A DNA stretch of 57,565 nucleotides from a virus: the IMG/VR virus record IMGVR_UViG_3300042898_002638, positions 1 to 57,565 of that record. The stretch is one strand, 5' to 3'. Under the pieces are notes generated by a model. The model was not told the origin of the DNA, did no database searches, and worked only from the letters and a program-made list of their open reading frames with translations. Each line of letters starts with the position of its first letter. The first letter of the stretch is position 1. Position numbers and translations under genes: made by a program. Of the stretch, positions 1 to 8,468 are shown in pieces.

Positions 1-596
1 GGACAATTACTTTTACTCACACTATAACCTGGGCCAGTGCCAATGCTGCTCGTTATTTCTTCAACGCTGGCGGCCGTATCAAGTGGGAAACAAGCAAGAC
101 TTCAACAGGTAACTTGGCTGATGCTGAGTGGAATGACTTGGCAACCACACTGGTTGGGGATCTATTCATCACTGCCGGCGGCGTACTAAGCCCACAAACA
201 ATTGTTGGCACCTCATACACCGGCACAACTAAATCAGGTGGAACTGGTACACCTAACACTTTGGCTACCACAACTGGATGGTATGACTTATCAACAAGTG
301 ATACACAATTGTATCGCCAATATGCTGACACTGCTCCGTACACAGGACAGTACATTTCCTTGAATGCCAAAACAGCAGGTTCTGGAACACAATTGGTATT
401 AACCACAACCTGGGTTGATCCAGGTGGTTCTGGTGTAGGTTCCAGTGACGTTATCACTGGTGGAACTGCAACTACATCACCATTCTCAGCATTTGGCACA
501 GCACCTGCCACAGTGGTCACACTGTTCGTTCCAAGCTCAACTTACTTGACCAGCGCCGCTTGGGGAACACCAACTATTGCAGCCGCAGTTGCTTGA
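1..596 (+). CDS. Phage virion (tail/fibre-like) protein, 3' part
   Basis: The reading frame is open from the window edge (codons from base 3), so the N-terminus is missing; about 197 residues are visible. Near the visible start is the motif AARYFFNAGGRIKW, which I associate with tail/fibre-type structural proteins of marine myoviruses. The rest is rich in Gly, Thr, Ser and Val with few charged residues, as expected of a beta-rich virion protein. No transmembrane segment or signal peptide is visible in this part. The gene is followed at once by an intrinsic terminator, so it probably closes a structural operon lying to the left. The exact structural role is inferred. Confidence 0.6.
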   Translation, partial: TITFTHTITWASANAARYFFNAGGRIKWETSKTSTGNLADAEWNDLATTLVGDLFITAGGVLSPQTIVGTSYTGTTKSGGTGTPNTLATTTGWYDLSTSDTQLYRQYADTAPYTGQYISLNAKTAGSGTQLVLTTTWVDPGGSGVGSSDVITGGTATTSPFSAFGTAPATVVTLFVPSSTYLTSAAWGTPTIAAAVA

Positions 597-617
597 TTGA
601 ACTGTAGCGGTTTACCA

Positions 618-645
618 AAAGGGCCTCCGGGCCCTTTACTTTTAT
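618..645 (+). terminator. Intrinsic terminator after virion gene
   Basis: Perfect 8-bp stem AAAGGGCC / GGCCCTTT (618-625 and 630-637) with a TCCG tetraloop, followed by the T-rich tail ACTTTTAT. It lies 21 bases after the stop codon. Confidence 0.85.
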
Positions 646-663
646 CTACATTTCCTGTATAAT
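635..663 (+). promoter_or_regulatory. Sigma70-like promoter without leader
   Basis: TATAAT at 658-663 with TTTACT (4 of 6 to TTGACA) at 635-640 and a 17-base spacer. Transcription would start at about 670, one base before the ATG at 671, and no Shine-Dalgarno sequence precedes that ATG. The -35 overlaps the terminator stem and tail. Confidence 0.5.
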
Positions 664-670
664 AAACAAT

Positions 671-979
671 ATGAATACTGAACAATTGATTGCACACGGT
701 CGTGCCCGTTTTGATCACGTGGCCGCCCGACGACTGCTAAAAGAAAAATATCAAGCCCGAATGTTATTTGCTTATGCTGGTGGTATGTGGTGTGCCGGGC
801 CCGAGTTACATAATATGATATTTACTAGTGGCCGTATAGGTGAAATTGTACTGCCAGACTTGTACGAAAACCCAGTTAAAATTGATTCAAAAGAATTAAT
901 GACATTGAGTCAACAACGTTGGCAAGAACAGATGAATGCCTGGTTGATTGAATACGAAGAACTTAACAAACAAAGATGA
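671..979 (+). CDS. Conserved phage hypothetical protein (102 aa)
   Basis: Small soluble protein of 102 residues with no signal peptide or membrane segment. The middle (LLKEKYQARMLFAYAGGMW) resembles short proteins I associate with T4-like marine phages, but no function is known to me. It is the first gene of the long rightward run, follows a TATAAT box with essentially no leader, and its stop overlaps the next ATG (ATGA), so it is translationally coupled to the glycosyltransferase behind it. Confidence 0.75.
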   Translation: MNTEQLIAHGRARFDHVAARRLLKEKYQARMLFAYAGGMWCAGPELHNMIFTSGRIGEIVLPDLYENPVKIDSKELMTLSQQRWQEQMNAWLIEYEELNKQR

Positions 980-1773
980 CCACTGGCGCACTGATATTTG
1001 CATTTAACAACGAGCAAACTGATTATCTTTCTATGGCAGCATGGTCTGCCAAAAACATACACAGGCATCTTGGAATCCCTGTGGCTGTTGTAACTGATTA
1101 TGAAAACCCGCTAGGCGACTTTGATTATGTTATAAACGCCCAAGCACAAAGTGGTGGTCAGCGTTATTTTTCAGATTATGATACCAATGTAACTTGGCAT
1201 AACACCAATCGTATGGATGCGTACACACTAAGCCCCTGGGATCAAACACTTGTGTTAGACGCTGACTATGTTGTAGCAAGCAATCACTTGTCTAGTATAT
1301 TAAAAAGCCGTCAAGATTTCATGTGCTATCGCTGGGCCAATGATGTAACGGGATTGCAAACGTTTGAAGATTTAAACTACTTTGGCAATCATCGCATGCC
1401 CATGTGGTGGGCCACTGTAATGATGTTCCGTCGTAGTGCCAGCACAGAATTGTTATTTGACACTATGCAAATGGTACGAGACAACTGGACACACTACAGG
1501 AACTTGTACAAGAATCCCGTTGCCACTTATAGAAATGATCACGCACTTAGCATTGCGTTAAATACTTTAAATGGACACACATTGTGTGTTGATGAGATTC
1601 CTGGAACACTGGCAAGCCTTACCCCAGAACATCGATTGACCCAACTTGATGCGGATTCTTACAGAGTAGACTTTTTGACACCCGACAAAAAAGCACGATG
1701 GATTACACTAACACAAGATTTCCATGCCATGGGCAAACAGCAACTAGGAGCAATCGTTGCCAATAGTCTCTGA
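976..1773 (+). CDS. Glycosyltransferase, GT-A fold (GT8-like)
   Basis: 265 residues. The early beta strand reads ALIFAFNNEQTDYL, and a DxD-type motif sits in TLVLDADYVV (about residue 95), the usual nucleotide-sugar/metal site of GT-A enzymes. A His-rich C-terminal part (TQDFHAMGKQQ) is compatible with the metal ligand of GT8-like proteins. No membrane segment. It overlaps the gene before by 4 bases and the gene after by 17. The following gene has the same organisation and looks like a diverged paralogue. Donor and acceptor cannot be predicted; context suggests glycan assembly. Confidence 0.7.
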   Translation: MTTGALIFAFNNEQTDYLSMAAWSAKNIHRHLGIPVAVVTDYENPLGDFDYVINAQAQSGGQRYFSDYDTNVTWHNTNRMDAYTLSPWDQTLVLDADYVVASNHLSSILKSRQDFMCYRWANDVTGLQTFEDLNYFGNHRMPMWWATVMMFRRSASTELLFDTMQMVRDNWTHYRNLYKNPVATYRNDHALSIALNTLNGHTLCVDEIPGTLASLTPEHRLTQLDADSYRVDFLTPDKKARWITLTQDFHAMGKQQLGAIVANSL

Positions 1774-2497
1774 ACGTGGATATCTAATCCCTGCTGTTAA
1801 CACAGACACAGTAGATTATGTTGCTTGCGCCGAGCAGTTGGCCGATAGCATACGAGCATGGCATCCAGATGCCAACATAACAATACTGACAAAAGAAATG
1901 TTGCCATATGGCGACCTTGGCGGCTATGCCAATGACTGGCAGGTGTTTCGTGCCAGTCCTTATAGACAAACAATCAAACTAGAAGCAGACATGATTGCTG
2001 CCAGCTCTATCGATCATTGGTGGACACTATTTGAGCATCGTGATGTTGTGATCAGTCAAGGTTGTAGAGACTTTTATGATCAACCTAGTACCAGTAGATA
2101 TTATCGTCGACTGTTTGACGAAAACAATTTGCCAGATGTATACAACGCAATAACTTATTGGCGTTTAAGTAAAACAGCACAGGATTTTTTTAATCTAGTA
2201 GAGAAAATTTTTTCAAACTGGAGTTCCTACAAGACTTTGTTGAAGTTTCCAGAAGAAGTTCCCAGTACAGATGTGGTGTATGCTATGGCCGCACAGATCA
2301 TTGGTCCAGAACTGGTCACACTGCCCGCAGGCCTTGGTCCAACTATTGTACACATGAAACAACATATAATCAGTACCCACACTGATGATTGGACCGAAGA
2401 ACTAGTATGGGAAAATACCAAGCCGGGTGTGCGGATCAACACAGTAGCACAATGGGGACTTGTGCATTATCATAATAAAGATTGGAGATTGCTTTGA
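1757..2497 (+). CDS. Glycosyltransferase paralogue, TTG start
   Basis: 246 residues. The start is TTG at 1757: a clear AGGAG (1746-1750) lies six bases upstream and no ATG fits. The protein parallels the preceding gene: SRGY-like N-terminus, a segment on searching by weight of Trp/Tyr, and QTIKLEADMIAAS in the place where the neighbour has TLVLDADYVVAS, so the DxD of the neighbour is ExD here. The late segment TIVHMKQHIIS may supply the metal His. Probably a GT-A glycosyltransferase working in tandem with its neighbour; catalytic competence is less certain because of the altered DxD. Confidence 0.65.
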   Translation: MPIVSERGYLIPAVNTDTVDYVACAEQLADSIRAWHPDANITILTKEMLPYGDLGGYANDWQVFRASPYRQTIKLEADMIAASSIDHWWTLFEHRDVVISQGCRDFYDQPSTSRYYRRLFDENNLPDVYNAITYWRLSKTAQDFFNLVEKIFSNWSSYKTLLKFPEEVPSTDVVYAMAAQIIGPELVTLPAGLGPTIVHMKQHIISTHTDDWTEELVWENTKPGVRINTVAQWGLVHYHNKDWRLL

Positions 2498-2796
2498 GTA
2501 AAGAAGAAGATAAATTTAAAAAAAGTAAACGTCTATTAAAAGATGAAAATGCAGTGGCCCGACAAGTTAAGATTGCTAAAGCACACGGCATGACCGACAA
2601 AGATCTAGCAGTAAAAGAACCACACCGATTGGCCAAGCATCATGTCATGGATTGTGGTAATCCACAATGTCCATTGTGCGGTAATCCTCGCAGAACACAC
2701 AAAGACACACTGACAGCACAGGAAAAACGACTTTTCCAAGATGTTGACAAAACAACAGACCGACACTCAAACGGTATTCCGCCTACAGATGAATGA
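2494..2796 (+). CDS. Small Cys-motif phage protein (100 aa)
   Basis: Start chosen as TTG at 2494, overlapping the previous stop by 4 bases with GGAG at 2484-2487 six bases upstream; an in-frame TTG at 2482 is less well placed. The lysine-rich N-terminal half is followed by a histidine and a compact cysteine cluster (HHVMDCGNPQCPLCGNPRR) that could hold zinc. The CGNP..C..CGNPR signature recurs in small proteins of large phages, function unknown. Its C-terminus overlaps the next start by 8 bases. Confidence 0.75.
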   Translation: MSKEEDKFKKSKRLLKDENAVARQVKIAKAHGMTDKDLAVKEPHRLAKHHVMDCGNPQCPLCGNPRRTHKDTLTAQEKRLFQDVDKTTDRHSNGIPPTDE

Positions 2797-3136
2797 AACA
2801 ACTGAAAATTTTTGGCTGGCACTAGCAGAGCCTGTGCCAGAACCTGTGCCTATCTTTTTTAGGTTGTACTACAATGAGCGAGGCGAGCCAGTATCTTACA
2901 GCATGGAACACTTGCCAGGTAATTATATAGAGATTGATGCAGAAACATATCAACGCAGTAGGTCCAATGTTCGAGTTGTTGACGGCAAACTAGTGCCTGT
3001 TGTGTACAAAAGACCCGTCAGCAAGTTAAAACCCAGCACAACCGGAACACCATGTTCAATTGACAATGTTTCTGTTGTTGTTGCAGAAGACCAACCGCAT
3101 ATTAAATGGAGTTTAAAATCAAATGAATCAAATTGA
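2789..3136 (+). CDS. Conserved phage hypothetical protein (115 aa)
   Basis: The ATG at 2789 was chosen over an upstream in-frame ATG at 2741 because the latter would run 56 bases into the previous gene. The core YNERGEPVSYSMEHLPGNY, followed by VRVVDGKLVPV and a C-terminal PHIKWSLK, is a layout I recognise from short proteins of marine phages and a few bacteria. No catalytic motif is evident. It overlaps the following gene by 14 bases. Confidence 0.7.
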   Translation: MNETTENFWLALAEPVPEPVPIFFRLYYNERGEPVSYSMEHLPGNYIEIDAETYQRSRSNVRVVDGKLVPVVYKRPVSKLKPSTTGTPCSIDNVSVVVAEDQPHIKWSLKSNESN

Positions 3137-4049
3137 TGTAGCAGACTTAGACTGCATCTACTTAACATACGACGAACCACAGAAGGAAGAGTTTTGGGTA
3201 AAGATTCGCAACATGGTGCCTTGGGCAAAACGTGTTGACGGAGTTAAGGGCAGTGATGCCGCACACAAAGCTGCCGCAGCCGCAAGTGAAACAGAACGTT
3301 TTATTTTGATCGACGGCGATAACATGCCGTACCCAGAGTTCTTTAATCAAACACTAACGTTTCCCACCGCCGACTATGAACGTGCTGTGTTCCGTTGGAG
3401 AGCGTGTAACAACATCAACGGACTCATGTATGGCAATGGTGGCATGAGTTCGTGGACACGTACATTTGTCAATGAAATGAAAACACATGAGAACACAGAT
3501 GGCACAGCAGCCACTGAAGTAGAGTTTTGTTTTGATCCTTTATACTGGGCCATGCACGACTGTTATAGTACAACATATCCCAATGGTTCAGCGTTCCATG
3601 CATGGCGTGCCGGTTTCCGTGAAGGTGTTAAGATGTGTTTAAACAAAGGTGTGCGTCCCACTGTGGTAGAGTTCAAGGACCGTGTGCACCAACGCAACCT
3701 AGACAACTTGACTGTGTGGCACAATGTAGGACGTGATGCCGAACACGGAGTTTGGGCCATCGCCGGTGCAAGAATGGGCACATACATGACCATGCTGACC
3801 AATTGGGATCACAAACAAGTGCAATGGTTTGATTCGTTAAATGAGTTGTGGGATACAGTTAAAGACACTGAGCCGGAACTATTGTTAGGTCGAGTAGCTG
3901 AGGAGTTAAGCACACAGTTAGACTTGCCGATGGTCTGGTATGAAGAAGAAGCCAGTAAATTTTTCAAACATCACTATCGTAGCGGCTGGCACAATCAAGG
4001 TGTCATGACACGTGAAATTGATGTGATTAGAAAGCAAGAAGGCTGGTAA
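3123..4049 (+). CDS. GT-A-like glycosyltransferase with DGDN motif
   Basis: 308 residues. The N-terminal half follows a nucleotide-sugar transferase plan: LDCIYLTYDEPQ strand, PWAKRVDGVKG, an Ala-rich helix, then RFILIDGDNMPY with DGDN as the DxD-type site (about residues 62-67). The later segment HAWRAGFREGVKM matches HAWRTAFRE-like sequence in the C-terminal domain of the 943-residue protein at 20479, so the two share a domain; that copy has lost the DGDN. TAA and ATG overlap by one base with the next gene. Donor and acceptor unknown. Confidence 0.65.
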   Translation: MNQIDVADLDCIYLTYDEPQKEEFWVKIRNMVPWAKRVDGVKGSDAAHKAAAAASETERFILIDGDNMPYPEFFNQTLTFPTADYERAVFRWRACNNINGLMYGNGGMSSWTRTFVNEMKTHENTDGTAATEVEFCFDPLYWAMHDCYSTTYPNGSAFHAWRAGFREGVKMCLNKGVRPTVVEFKDRVHQRNLDNLTVWHNVGRDAEHGVWAIAGARMGTYMTMLTNWDHKQVQWFDSLNELWDTVKDTEPELLLGRVAEELSTQLDLPMVWYEEEASKFFKHHYRSGWHNQGVMTREIDVIRKQEGW

Positions 4050-4624
4050 TGCGAAAAAGATTGCTGTTAGATGGGTGTAGTTTTACCTATGGACTTAATT
4101 TGCTACAAAATCAAACACTAGAGCAACACTTTGTTGAGTCTGGGTATGAAGTAGTTAATTTGTCACGCCCAGGCAAAAGCAATTTGGCTATTTCGTTAGA
4201 CCTATACAACAACATAGATTCTTGCGACTTATTAGTAGTAGGATGGACCTTTAGTTCGCGGTGGCACTTAAAATACCACAATCTTGACATTGATTTACTA
4301 GCCACCAGAGAACATGTAGAATTGCCACACACTTTAGACAGCAGATTAATAGAACAAAGTTATCAAGATTTACATCGGTCCCTCTACAGTTTATTTGATG
4401 TAACATATTGGAATCAACAAAGTGATATGTTAATAGACAATACTGCGGCATTGGCAGCACAGCGCGGCAAACAAACAGTATTCTTCAGTTGGGAATCTAG
4501 AAAAGTTGCCTGTGATATGCATTACCCGCACGTAATATCTTCACATCGGTTGCCATGTGGACACTTAAATGCGGACGGCACAACTAATCTATATAATACC
4601 TTAACACATCTAATAGAACAATGA
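4049..4624 (+). CDS. SGNH/GDSL-type hydrolase-like protein
   Basis: 191 residues. The N-terminus LLLDGCSFTYG is the block I signature of SGNH hydrolases with Ser in GCSFT. NLSRPGKSNLAI fits block II (Gly), VVGWTFSSRWH lies where block III occurs, and the C-terminal GHLNADGTTN places a His two residues before Asn-Ala-Asp, near the expected DxxH position. Such enzymes remove or transfer acyl groups on sugars, so it may edit acyl decorations made by this island. The missing canonical Asp before the His makes activity uncertain. Confidence 0.6.
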   Translation: MRKRLLLDGCSFTYGLNLLQNQTLEQHFVESGYEVVNLSRPGKSNLAISLDLYNNIDSCDLLVVGWTFSSRWHLKYHNLDIDLLATREHVELPHTLDSRLIEQSYQDLHRSLYSLFDVTYWNQQSDMLIDNTAALAAQRGKQTVFFSWESRKVACDMHYPHVISSHRLPCGHLNADGTTNLYNTLTHLIEQ

Positions 4625-6006
4625 GCAACGGCGATCAAAGTAAATTTATGAGTCTGGCAGAGCAGATGAAAGAGGATCTTGGTCCTTCGTTGTGCTTGGC
4701 TAAATGGAAACAGGTAAGTCTACATCTACCCACCGGTCTTAATAATTCGTGTTATCATCCGCCACTACATCCGATCTCTGCCAACGATTTGCAACGCCCA
4801 GGCGGCATACATAACACTGAGCATAAAAAGCAACAACGCATGATGATGATTCGCGGCGAAAAGCCCACTGAGTGTCAGTATTGTTGGAACATGGAAGACT
4901 TAGGCAAACTGAGTGACCGGCATTATCGTTCCGGCGAGGCCTGGGCCGCAGTAGACTTTGAAAAAATTAAAAATAGCACTGGAAACGAAGATGATGTTGT
5001 TCCTAGTTATGTAGAAGTTAATTTTAATCACGCTTGTAATTTAAAATGTAGTTATTGTTCACCGCAGTTTAGTTCTAGCTGGGGCGAGGAAGTGGAGCGA
5101 CACGGCGCCTTTCCTACCTCCAAGCCGCACAATGCTCCGGAGCATTTTATAGGCAATCGCAAACCAATACCGGTACGCGATGACAATCCTTATGTAGATG
5201 CGTTCTGGGACTGGTGGCCTACGCTGTATCCACAGCTAGAACATTTCCGTATGACCGGTGGCGAGCCACTGATGGACAAGAATACATACAGAGTGTTTGA
5301 TTATGTATTAGAGCATCCTAGTCCCAAACTACACTTAAATGTAACATCAAACTTTAGTGTAGAAGATCAACTGTTTAAAAAGTACATATCCTATGTAAAG
5401 CGTTTGTGTACACCCAACATCGAACACTTCATGCAGTATGTTAGTTTAGACTCTGGAGTAGCACCACAAGCAGAATACATACGTCACGGATTAGATTACA
5501 ATCGTATGGCTCGAAACGTTGTGGAGTTCCTACAAGATATTCCTTATCGTAATAGTTTGACGTTTATTGTTACAATGAATAATTTAACAGTAACAGGATT
5601 ACAACCTTTGTTGGAGTGGATACTAAACTTACGCAAACTATATTCCAAAACATACCAGCGTGTGTGGTTTGACACCCCTGTGTTACGTGAGCCTGCTTGG
5701 CAAAGTTTACAAATACTTCCAGAAAGCTATGCTCAACAATTAGAACATGCACGTGATTATATGTTGGCCAACATGGTGTCTGACAGTAATCTGTTGCACG
5801 GATTTAAAGACTACGAAGTGCAACGTATTGAACGTGATATTGCCTGGATGCGTGAAGGACAACGAAAGGATAATTCAATTGCTAAAGCAGATTTTTATCG
5901 ATTCTTCAATGAACATGATCGGCGTAGAGGAACAGACTTTTTAACTGCTTTTCCTGAAATGCGTGCCTGGTGGGCAGAATGTGAGTATCATGCTCGGCAA
6001 TCGTAA
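4621..6006 (+). CDS. Radical SAM protein 1 (twitch/SPASM-like, N-terminal cluster)
   Basis: 461 residues. The [4Fe-4S]-SAM motif CNLKCSYC has C139, C143 and C146, and the SAM-binding MTGGEPLM is at 211-218. Ahead of the core is a second Cys group (C44, C85, C88; CQYCWNMED), reminiscent of a SPASM/twitch auxiliary cluster but lying N-terminal to the barrel. DSG/YIRHGLDY in the barrel is shared with the neighbours. It starts with an ATGA overlap. Together with the proteins at 7110 and 14896 it forms one subfamily (N-terminal HHPP or CHR block). It is a one-electron chemistry enzyme; substrate not predictable. Confidence 0.85.
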   Translation: MSNGDQSKFMSLAEQMKEDLGPSLCLAKWKQVSLHLPTGLNNSCYHPPLHPISANDLQRPGGIHNTEHKKQQRMMMIRGEKPTECQYCWNMEDLGKLSDRHYRSGEAWAAVDFEKIKNSTGNEDDVVPSYVEVNFNHACNLKCSYCSPQFSSSWGEEVERHGAFPTSKPHNAPEHFIGNRKPIPVRDDNPYVDAFWDWWPTLYPQLEHFRMTGGEPLMDKNTYRVFDYVLEHPSPKLHLNVTSNFSVEDQLFKKYISYVKRLCTPNIEHFMQYVSLDSGVAPQAEYIRHGLDYNRMARNVVEFLQDIPYRNSLTFIVTMNNLTVTGLQPLLEWILNLRKLYSKTYQRVWFDTPVLREPAWQSLQILPESYAQQLEHARDYMLANMVSDSNLLHGFKDYEVQRIERDIAWMREGQRKDNSIAKADFYRFFNEHDRRRGTDFLTAFPEMRAWWAECEYHARQS

Positions 6007-7129
6007 ATTTATTATCGACACAATGAGCGAGGTTTACAACATAATGAAACCTTACTCGGATGATGAATTCTGGGATTTGGGCCTGCACGAAACGCAGTCC
6101 AATTCAATCTATCTATTAGGCCGTAAGCAAATGGTAGAACACACAGACCGTGTCAGAACAATGACACAGGATCCAACCATAACTGTGATATTTGGCAACA
6201 GCGCCGAAGGTTCTAAGACTATACTGGATCAATTGCATGTGCTAAAGATTGAGGACCTGGTACTGTCAGGTCAACTATTGTTGCTGACTGGAGGCGAGAT
6301 GGAATCTCGATATCCATATCTATTGCACGAACATTTTATTACACACATCTTGGACTATGATGAAAACATTCAGGCACAACAACGTACTGATGAAATCTTT
6401 ACTAAACACAACAAACCCTACAAATTTTTATTTCTAAATGGACGAGCAAGATCACATAGAAAATATCTGCTTGAAAGATTTCGACAAATGAATCTGTTGG
6501 ATCATGCACTTTGGACACTGTTAGATGGCCGTGGCGGTGGCAGCAGGCATTTTACACTAACAGAACACAGGCAAGATCTATTGGGAAAAACTGCATCTAT
6601 TAAACACTTGCCTTCAGAATATGAATTTGAATCATTCAAAGATAATAGTATTGTGCTCGACTACCCACACAAATTTGCCAAGAACGAACTGTTTGGCAGT
6701 AAATGGGGCGAAATTTATTTAGAACCTGCTCCGTATATTGACACCTACTTTAGTTTGGTAACTGAGACTGTGTTTGAATATCCTTATAGTTTTAGAACAG
6801 AAAAAATTGCCAAACCATTGGCCATGGGGCATCCGTGGATCTGTGCCACCAGTGTGGGATTTTATCGAGATATACACAAGTTGGGATTTCAAACATTTGG
6901 ACATGTGATTGATGAAAGTTTTGATTCTATTGATAATCATCAAGATCGAATGGAACGAATAGCAATGATAGTTGACGATTTATGCCAACAAGATCTTGCA
7001 AGTTTTCTAAATGAATGCTATAATGTGTGTAAATACAATCAACAACATCTTGCAGAAGTGCGCACACAAACTCGCAAAGAATTCCCTGACCGTTTCCAAC
7101 AATTTATCAATGAACGATTTAGATTTTAA
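5990..7129 (+). CDS. GT10/exostosin-like glycosyltransferase 1
   Basis: 379 residues from the ATG at 5990, preferred over 5963 because it limits the overlap with the previous gene to 17 bases and has GAG just upstream. The C-terminal half carries the block SFRTEKIAKPLAMGHPW, then LGFQTFGHVIDESFD. This resembles the TEK...A..G..P nucleotide-sugar region of fucosyltransferase-type (GT-B) enzymes and recurs in five other proteins of this window. FLNGRARSHRKYLL matches the K/R-rich loop before that region. Probably soluble. Sandwiched between two radical SAM genes, which suggests action on the same product. Confidence 0.65.
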   Translation: MLGNRKFIIDTMSEVYNIMKPYSDDEFWDLGLHETQSNSIYLLGRKQMVEHTDRVRTMTQDPTITVIFGNSAEGSKTILDQLHVLKIEDLVLSGQLLLLTGGEMESRYPYLLHEHFITHILDYDENIQAQQRTDEIFTKHNKPYKFLFLNGRARSHRKYLLERFRQMNLLDHALWTLLDGRGGGSRHFTLTEHRQDLLGKTASIKHLPSEYEFESFKDNSIVLDYPHKFAKNELFGSKWGEIYLEPAPYIDTYFSLVTETVFEYPYSFRTEKIAKPLAMGHPWICATSVGFYRDIHKLGFQTFGHVIDESFDSIDNHQDRMERIAMIVDDLCQQDLASFLNECYNVCKYNQQHLAEVRTQTRKEFPDRFQQFINERFRF

Positions 7130-8468
7130 ACATGAAATTTTAGACACCAAGAGTGCAAGTTTTTGTGCGGCCAAATGGTACAATGCCACCATATGGCTAG
7201 GTTCGGGCCAGACCACCAGCTGTCATCATCCTCCAGCACACGCAATCGATGTTGAACAATTAAAAATTAATCCATCTGCATTACATAACACTGCAAAGAA
7301 AAAAGATGATCGACGACTGATGCTGGAAGGAAAACGTCCCACAGGTTGTGAATACTGTTGGAAGATAGAAGACATGGGCAAGGATGCAGTATCTGACCGT
7401 GTATACAAAAGTAAAATTTATCCTATAGAGGCATTGAATGAAGCACACCAAACCCCACACACAGAAGATGTCAATCTTCGCACACTTGAAATTGCGTTCG
7501 ACCGCACTTGCCAATTTGCTTGTAGCTACTGTAACCCTGCTTTCAGTAGCACATGGGTTAATGATATCAAGCGAAACGGACCATATGTCGGCCTGGTGTC
7601 TGATGGGCGTAACCATTTTACTCATGCTCACGCTAGCAGTCAACTATACCGGCTTGGCGAAACGAATCCCTATGTTGAAGCGTTTTTTAAATGGTGGGAA
7701 ACTGATCTCCACCGCACACTCCAAGAACTGAGAATCACCGGCGGTGAACCGCTAATGAGTGCGGAAACATGGAAATTAATTGATTGGTTTAAGAACAATC
7801 CCGGTAGATCAACTACGCGACTAGCAATCAATTCAAATCTTGGTGCCGATGTTGATGTAGATAGACTTATTGAAAGCACTCAAGGACTAGATGTAGAAAT
7901 TTATACATCCATGGAAGCAGTTGGCGCTGCCGCTGAATATATTCGCGATGGATTAGATTATCCTGCCTGGGAAAAAAATGTAGTTAAATTGCTAGACAGT
8001 CACGTGGGTGCTGTACACGTAATGGCCACCATTAATGCACTGTGCTTGACCACGTTGCCAATATTACTGCATTATGTAGTACAACTTAAATCAAAGTATG
8101 GTCGTGAACGTGTTAACTTTACATTAAATATATTGAGATTTCCCAGTTTTCAAAGTCCACTGGTACTGCCCCGGGCGTTGCTTACACGTCATATGCTTGA
8201 CTTATCTAATTTCTTACAGCGTTGGAAAACGGTTCCAGACATACTGCACGAACACGAGATTAATCACCTACAGCGATTAATTGATTATTTAGATGTGGTA
8301 AAAACTCCGCATTCCGACGCATTTGATATGCCTAAGTTACACAATGACTTTAAGCAGTTTTACACTCAGTACGACCAACGCCGCGGAAAAAGTTTTAAAG
8401 ATACATTTAAAGACAGTTATCCGATAGACGTAACATTATCAACATGGTATGACTCAATACAAATATAA
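7110..8468 (+). CDS. Radical SAM protein 2 (subfamily of 4621)
   Basis: 452 residues from the ATG at 7110, which overlaps the preceding gene by 20 bases; longer in-frame starts would run deep into it. CxxxCxxC is CQFACSYC with C134, C138 and C141; ITGGEPLM follows about 80 residues later. N-terminal extra cysteines C19, C38, C80 and C83 (CEYCWKIED) parallel protein 1, as do EYIRDGLDY and the C-terminal DQRRGKSF. Likely a duplicate of the 4621 gene that has diverged in substrate. It overlaps the next gene by 20 bases. Confidence 0.85.
   Translation: MNDLDFKHEILDTKSASFCAAKWYNATIWLGSGQTTSCHHPPAHAIDVEQLKINPSALHNTAKKKDDRRLMLEGKRPTGCEYCWKIEDMGKDAVSDRVYKSKIYPIEALNEAHQTPHTEDVNLRTLEIAFDRTCQFACSYCNPAFSSTWVNDIKRNGPYVGLVSDGRNHFTHAHASSQLYRLGETNPYVEAFFKWWETDLHRTLQELRITGGEPLMSAETWKLIDWFKNNPGRSTTRLAINSNLGADVDVDRLIESTQGLDVEIYTSMEAVGAAAEYIRDGLDYPAWEKNVVKLLDSHVGAVHVMATINALCLTTLPILLHYVVQLKSKYGRERVNFTLNILRFPSFQSPLVLPRALLTRHMLDLSNFLQRWKTVPDILHEHEINHLQRLIDYLDVVKTPHSDAFDMPKLHNDFKQFYTQYDQRRGKSFKDTFKDSYPIDVTLSTWYDSIQI

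Noticed and set aside
53-520. Long open frame antisense to the virion protein gene
   Set aside because: It has the low-complexity look of a reverse-strand shadow, no ribosome site, and lies wholly opposite a better-supported gene that is open to the window edge.
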